DNA from: Acidobacteriota bacterium
GTDB lineage: Bacteria > Acidobacteriota > Terriglobia > Versatilivoradales > Versatilivoraceae
Length of the DNA: 64,000 nucleotides
Direction: 5' to 3'
Assembly: GCA_028875575.1 (NCBI GenBank)
Contig: JAPPDF010000035.1
Location: 1 to 64,000 of the forward strand
Positions 60,076-64,000 of the stretch are shown here, one piece after another (position 1 is the stretch's first letter; the number at the start of each line of letters is the position of its first letter). The notes below the pieces were generated by a model that worked only from the letters and a program-made list of their open reading frames with translations, had not been told where the DNA came from and did not search any database. The position numbers and the translations under genes are program-made.

Positions 60076-61143
60076 ATGAACACAAAGATACGCGCCCTTC
60101 CGACCTTGGCTATCCTGGCCGTGGCATCCCTGTTGTTGCCGGCTACCCTGTCGGCGCAGAGCTCCCTCTCCGGAGAGGTCATCGGCGAGGACGGCAAGCC
60201 CCTGGAAGGGGCCGTGATTTCCCTCGGCCGAGCCAAGGTCGAAAAGAACTACCAAGTCAAGACCGACAAGCAGGGGCGCTATTTTATCGGGGGACTTTAC
60301 CCGGCCTTCTACAGGGTGACCCTGGCCATCGACGGCCAGCCGGTAGCCAATTACCAGGAGTTCCGGATCAAGCTGGGAAACGAGAACACATTGGACTTCG
60401 ACCTGGCCGAAATCAGAAAGCAGGCCCTGGCCCAGTTGAGCGACGAGGAAAGAGAGGCCATGGAGCAGGAGCGCAAACGCAGGGAAGCCGCCGAAAAGAA
60501 GTTCACCAGCATGAAGTCGGCCTTCGACGAGGGGCGGAAGCTATTCATGGCCAAGAACTACGAGGGGGCCTCGGTGGCTTTTAGGAGGGCCTCGGAAATC
60601 GATCCCAAACAGCATGTGGCTCACGGCAACCTGGCCATTTCGTACCAGAGGCTGAGGAAGTACGATCAGGCAATCGAGGCCTACAAGAACGCCCTTGCCG
60701 CTCTGGCCGACAGACCCGATCCCCTGTCGGAGTCGGAGTACTACTTCAATTTAGGCCTTGTCTACGGTAACAAGGGAGATGCGGACCTGGCGGTGGAAGC
60801 CATGGGAAAGGCGGCCGAACTCGACCCCGGCAGGGCCGGACAGGCCTTTTACAACCTCGGCGTGGTGCTGAGCAACAGCGGCAAGAACGCGGAGGCCCTG
60901 GAGTCATTCAAGAAGGCCGTGGAAGCCGATCCGAAACACGCCAACGCCCACTATCAGATCGGAATGGGCCTGGTAGCCACGGCCACATTCACTCCTGACG
61001 GCAAGACGATTCCCGCGCCGGGCACCGTCGAGGCCTTCGAGAATTACTTGCTCTATGAGCCCGAGGGGAGGTTTGCCGCACAGGCCAAGGCCATGATCCA
61101 AACCCTCTCGGCCAGCGTGCAAACGGAATTCAGCGAGGAATGA
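60076..61143 (+). CDS. exported TPR protein with carboxypeptidase-regulatory-like domain
   Basis: The 355-residue protein starts at ATG 60076 with CTGGAGG upstream, and has a signal peptide (LPTLAILAVASLLLPATLSAQ). A carboxypeptidase-regulatory-like domain follows (LSGEVIGEDGKPLEGAVISLG ... GRYFIGGLYPAFYRVTL), then a charged helix and four or more TPR units (AHGNLAISYQRLRKYDQAIEAYKNAL, YYFNLGLVYGNKGDADLAVEAM, AFYNLGVVLSNSGKNAEALESF). A scaffold in the periplasm is likely. Confidence 0.8.
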   Translation: MNTKIRALPTLAILAVASLLLPATLSAQSSLSGEVIGEDGKPLEGAVISLGRAKVEKNYQVKTDKQGRYFIGGLYPAFYRVTLAIDGQPVANYQEFRIKLGNENTLDFDLAEIRKQALAQLSDEEREAMEQERKRREAAEKKFTSMKSAFDEGRKLFMAKNYEGASVAFRRASEIDPKQHVAHGNLAISYQRLRKYDQAIEAYKNALAALADRPDPLSESEYYFNLGLVYGNKGDADLAVEAMGKAAELDPGRAGQAFYNLGVVLSNSGKNAEALESFKKAVEADPKHANAHYQIGMGLVATATFTPDGKTIPAPGTVEAFENYLLYEPEGRFAAQAKAMIQTLSASVQTEFSEE

Positions 61144-61173
61144 TGAATATACAGGCGAGGGTGAAACCGGGTC

Positions 61174-61983
61174 TCAGGTTTCCTTGAACTCCACTCCGTC
61201 CACCACCCAGTCCAAGCTGCCTCTATGTAGGATCAAGGAGGCTTCCAACCTTTCGAACCCGGTCTCGCCGCTGGCCGCCAGATAGATGGTGGTCCCCATG
61301 GTCATGCGATCGGGTTCGGTCTGAACCAGCGAAGTAACCTCAAAGGCGACATAGGCCGGATCTTCCGAGCCCAGCAGGTATTCGCTCATCACCCCCTGAT
61401 TGTGGAAGCGGCTCTGAAAGCCCTGGGTCAGCAGTTGGCTGGCCGCTTGGACGTTTCGGTCGATCAGGTGCCTCATGAATCGCTTGGCCACCATCATGGC
61501 GAACTTGGCCCGCTTCTCGCTGGCTACGTTGAAGGGCATGATGGGACGACGGGGATCGGACCGCAGAAACTTGATATCTTCGGCCAGCCATTCTCCCCTG
61601 ATCTTGACGAACCGGATCTGTTCGTTGACCCGGCTGCTCACCTGGTTGTTGAGGTCGACCCAGGTGCTTTCCACCGAGACCTGGAACTTGTCCTTGCCCA
61701 CTGGGAATATGGCGGCAGGACTGAAGTTGAAGGCGGCGATCCGCCCGCTGCGTACCCGGATGGAGAGACGTTTGCCGCGAAGATAGCGCTTCTCCAACCC
61801 GGCCGTCATGAGTTTGCGGGCCTCGACGTTGTGCCGTAGCGTTCTGGCGGCCATGAAAGCCTTCACCACCCCTACCTTCGAGGTGTCAGGCGAACCTTGG
61901 GGCAGTGCCGGAACAGCAGACACCCAGGCCAAAGCAATCCCTAGACCAACCAAGCCATGGACACCGGAGATTCTCGCCTTCAA
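61174..61983 (-). CDS. exported protein of unknown function
   Basis: The TTG at 61983 is preferred because GAGGAGGAAG lies directly before it and yields a signal peptide (GLVGLGIALAWVSAVPALPQG). The 269-residue product has two similar NTF2-like blocks: KAFMAARTLRHNVEARKLMTAG and VAKRFMRHLIDRNVQAASQLLTQG, each starting with a helix and followed by strands. This suggests a tandem SnoaL/NTF2-like fold. It converges on the TPR gene. No function is recognised. Confidence 0.6.
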   Translation of the reverse strand: MKARISGVHGLVGLGIALAWVSAVPALPQGSPDTSKVGVVKAFMAARTLRHNVEARKLMTAGLEKRYLRGKRLSIRVRSGRIAAFNFSPAAIFPVGKDKFQVSVESTWVDLNNQVSSRVNEQIRFVKIRGEWLAEDIKFLRSDPRRPIMPFNVASEKRAKFAMMVAKRFMRHLIDRNVQAASQLLTQGFQSRFHNQGVMSEYLLGSEDPAYVAFEVTSLVQTEPDRMTMGTTIYLAASGETGFERLEASLILHRGSLDWVVDGVEFKET

Positions 61984-62153
61984 GGCTTCCTCCTCGCGAA
62001 CTGAGGGGCTACGGATCCTGTCCGAAATCCTAGTGTACCCCGAATAGCGGCCGGATTCATCTCCCCGTGGTTCTTTTCGGGTGGCGGGGCGGGAGAATGG
62101 AGGTATCCATTTGAGGCTGCAACCAGCCGGCCCATCCCACGCAGCCCCCCCAA

Positions 62154-62251
62154 TGTAGGGGCAATCCTTGTGGTTGCCCGGTGATTCCGGTTCGCCCGGC
62201 AATAGCCAAATTGCGCATCCACCAAGGGCACCCACAAGGGTTGCCCCTACA
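62154..62251. repeat. 98-bp inverted-repeat element
   Basis: Arms TGTAGGGGCAATCCTTGTGG (62154-62173) and a near-complement ending at 62251 enclose about 46 bp. Similar GTAGGGGCAACC repeats are common in many environmental genomes. The surrounding 61984-62403 contains no gene. Confidence 0.65.
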
Positions 62252-62403
62252 ATTTCACATGGAATTCGGTAGCGTGGGATAGTCCTGCGCGACTGGCCGG
62301 CCGAATTGACGTCGAGCGGGTTTTTCGCTTAAATACATGATTTGAACTCCAGCGGTCCAGGGAGCAAGTGGGAATCCTTGCCGTCCTGCATCCGGAACCG
62401 AAC

Positions 62404-63225
62404 ATGAACCTGCTCAAACAAGAGGCGGTCGGCAGCGACACGGTCTGGCGCGATATCCGTGAAGACGTCTCGCTCGAGGCTGCCAGGGAACCCATCCTGG
62501 CCAGCTTTCTGCATTCCACTGTGCTCAACCACCAGAGCCTGGAGGACACGCTCAGCTTTCATCTTGCCGCCAAGCTGACCAGTCCCAGCCTGTCTCCCAT
62601 GATGATTCGCGACGTCATCGACGAGGCGCTGGCCGACAGCGCTTCCATTCGAGCCGCGGTTCGGGAGGATCTGAAGGCCTTCCGCGACAGAGACCCCGCC
62701 TGCAACAGCTATGCCGAGCCTCTGCTCTACTACAAGGGGTTCCATGCACTCCAGTCCTACCGCGTGGCCCACTGGCTGTGGACGCAGGAGCGCCATCAGC
62801 TGGCGCTGCTGCTCCAGAACCGGATTTCGGAAGTCTTCGGGGTCGACATTCATCCGGCCGCCCGCATCGGCAAGGGGGTCTTCATCGATCATGGCACGGG
62901 CGTGGTCATCGGCGAGACGGCCGTGGTCGAAGACATGGTCTCCATGCTGCACGCGGTAACGCTGGGCGGAACGGGCAAGGAGAGCGGAGACCGCCACCCC
63001 AAGGTCCATCGTGGAGTGTTGATCGGGGCCGGCGCCAAGATCCTGGGGAACGTCCACGTGGGTGAGGGCGCCAAAGTCGGAGCCGGCAGCGTGGTCCTGA
63101 CCGATGTTCCACCCCACTGCACCGTCACCGGGGTTCCGGCCAAGGTGGTGGGATGCCCCGACGTGGATGAGCCGGCGGTCGAGATGGACCACCAGATTCC
63201 CGAGGAGGCCGACCTTCTTCCCTGA
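62404..63225 (+). CDS. cysE: serine O-acetyltransferase CysE
   Basis: The 273-residue protein has the CysE arrangement: an N-terminal helical domain (LEDTLSFHLAAKL) and a left-handed beta-helix of hexapeptide repeats (IHPAARIGKGVFIDHGTGVVIGETAVVED). DHGTGVVIGE, MLHAVTLGGTG and GAGAKILGNVHVGEGAKVGAGSVV are diagnostic. It makes O-acetylserine for cysteine synthesis. Start ATG 62404 gives a typical length; a GTG at 62368 is an alternative. Confidence 0.88.
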   Translation: MNLLKQEAVGSDTVWRDIREDVSLEAAREPILASFLHSTVLNHQSLEDTLSFHLAAKLTSPSLSPMMIRDVIDEALADSASIRAAVREDLKAFRDRDPACNSYAEPLLYYKGFHALQSYRVAHWLWTQERHQLALLLQNRISEVFGVDIHPAARIGKGVFIDHGTGVVIGETAVVEDMVSMLHAVTLGGTGKESGDRHPKVHRGVLIGAGAKILGNVHVGEGAKVGAGSVVLTDVPPHCTVTGVPAKVVGCPDVDEPAVEMDHQIPEEADLLP

Positions 63226-63246
63226 AGCATCCGGCGAAAATCCACC

Positions 63247-63909
63247 ATGAAACGTACGGTCCTTGTCCTCCTGATGGTCAGCTGGCTCGCCTGCGGTCGT
63301 TCATCGGCTCCGGAGCCCGGCTTCATGCCGTTGTTTGACGGCAAGTCTCTTCAGGGTTGGCAGTCGGTAGCGAAGGTGGGTGAGGGCTACCTGGTGGAGG
63401 ACGGGGTGTTGATCTGTCCCGCCGAGGGTGGGGGCAACCTCTTCACCGAGCGGGAGTTTGCGGACTTTGTGCTGCGCTTCGAGTTTCGCCTGCAGGAAGG
63501 CTCCAACAACGGCGTCGGAATCCGGTCCCCATTGGTTGGGGATGCCGCCTATCAGGGATTGGAAATCCAGGTCCTCGACAACCACTCACCCCGTTACAAG
63601 GACAAGCTCCGCCCGACCCAGTATCACGGATCGGTCTATGACCTGGCTCCGGCCAAGCGGGGTTTTCTGAAACCGACCGGAGAGTGGAACCAGGAGGAGA
63701 TCCGCGCTGTGGGCCGCCAGATCAAGGTGACGCTCAACGGCACCGTCATCGTCGACTTCGACCTGGATTCGGTGACCGACCCCGAGGTCCTGGAGAAACA
63801 CCCCGGAGTGGCCCGGAGCAGCGGACATATCGGCTTCCTGGGGCACGGGACCAAGGTCGAGTTCCGCAACATACGAGTCAGGGAAATTCGCCGGGAGTCT
63901 CGACTGTAG
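63247..63909 (+). CDS. DUF1080-family protein (3-keto-glycoside hydrolase/lyase-like)
   Basis: The 220-residue protein begins MKRTVLVLLMVSWLACGRS, a signal or lipoprotein-like leader although the lipobox is not classical. The DUF1080 concanavalin-like sandwich follows: FMPLFDGKSLQGWQ, LRFEFRLQEGSNNGVGIRSP, AAYQGLEIQVLDNH and SSGHIGFLGHG. Recent work ties members to cleavage of 3-keto-glycosides, so a role in polysaccharide breakdown is plausible. It is 21 bp after cysE but likely independent. Confidence 0.82.
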   Translation: MKRTVLVLLMVSWLACGRSSAPEPGFMPLFDGKSLQGWQSVAKVGEGYLVEDGVLICPAEGGGNLFTEREFADFVLRFEFRLQEGSNNGVGIRSPLVGDAAYQGLEIQVLDNHSPRYKDKLRPTQYHGSVYDLAPAKRGFLKPTGEWNQEEIRAVGRQIKVTLNGTVIVDFDLDSVTDPEVLEKHPGVARSSGHIGFLGHGTKVEFRNIRVREIRRESRL

Positions 63910-64000
63910 GAGGCTGCCGGCCCAGCGCGAGCCTCCTGGTCGGCGGCTATTCCACTTGGGCATGTTTCATCCGCGCAGGCTCCCATGACTTACCTGAAAC
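63910..64000. other. window end: hairpin and possible start of next gene
   Basis: A hairpin AGGAGGCT / AGCCTCCT (63908-63937) follows the DUF1080 stop without a T-run. An ATG at 63987 opens a frame MTYL that runs off the window and cannot be judged. Confidence 0.35.

Overview
The window is high-GC bacterial DNA with about 50 protein genes on both strands, two tRNA genes and several small non-autonomous repeat elements. The gene families point to an environmental heterotroph, most likely Acidobacteriota, with Planctomycetota or Verrucomicrobiota as alternatives. They include a DUF1501 plus DUF1549/DUF1553 cytochrome pair, many SSS-type symporters, Tat-exported TIM-barrel-like proteins, a DUF1080 protein, an Asp-box sialidase-like protein, an S46 peptidase and a TPR protein with a carboxypeptidase-regulatory-like domain. 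No rRNA or ribosomal protein gene is present, so the phylum is an inference from family content only.

Layout. 1-5.4 kb: degenerate direct repeats, a secreted TIM-barrel-like protein, an FGGY sugar kinase, an esterase, and a VapB antitoxin whose VapC has decayed to a C-terminal stub. 5.4-10.2 kb: DUF1501 and cytochrome/DUF1549/DUF1553 pair. 10.4-13.2 kb: symporter, then an MNT-MNT-HEPN cassette. 13.2-24.6 kb: a MITE-like element, a divergent ketol-acid reductoisomerase-like gene, a UPF0104-type membrane protein, a DapA-family lyase/aldolase, an M20 amidohydrolase, two more symporters, a ComEA-like HhH protein, a flavoprotein and a mannonate-dehydratase-like enolase-superfamily enzyme. 24.7-29.6 kb: TlpA thioredoxin, ArfB, a coupled PfkB kinase/class I aldolase pair, a Phd-VapC module with a readable promoter-operator, a PD-(D/E)XK-like protein and an orphan VapB. 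30-36 kb: a tightly packed four-gene operon (TIM-barrel-like paralogue, lactonase-type amidohydrolase, SDR, MlrC/M81). 36-41 kb: BON protein, sialidase-like protein, DUF1579-like protein, a sarcosine-oxidase-like flavoenzyme with an M19-family dipeptidase, and a second copy of the MITE in opposite orientation. 41.2-43.3 kb: an octahaem HAO-like lipoprotein, a NapC/NrfH-like tetrahaem protein and a small membrane protein. 43.7-53 kb: beta-propeller protein, zinc alcohol dehydrogenase, Nramp-like transporter, MsrP-like molybdoenzyme, S46 and M23 peptidases, and an ECF sigma factor with a coupled membrane protein. 53.5-64 kb: a NYN pseudogene, PhyH oxygenase, surE between two proline tRNAs, a MerR regulator, der, a methyltransferase, queC, a further TIR element, a TPR protein, cysE and a DUF1080 lipoprotein-like gene.

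How the genes fit together. Much of the window suggests uptake and oxidation of sugars and sugar acids: three SSS symporters, an FGGY and a PfkB kinase, a class I aldolase, a DapA-family aldolase/lyase, a lactonase, SDR and zinc dehydrogenases, and an enolase-superfamily dehydratase. This reading rests on family membership; no substrate can be read from sequence. The most unusual items are the HAO-like cytochrome cluster, the KARI-like protein with altered catalytic positions, the MNT-MNT-HEPN cassette, the pair of Tat-exported TIM-barrel-like paralogues and the TIR elements placed directly upstream of genes.
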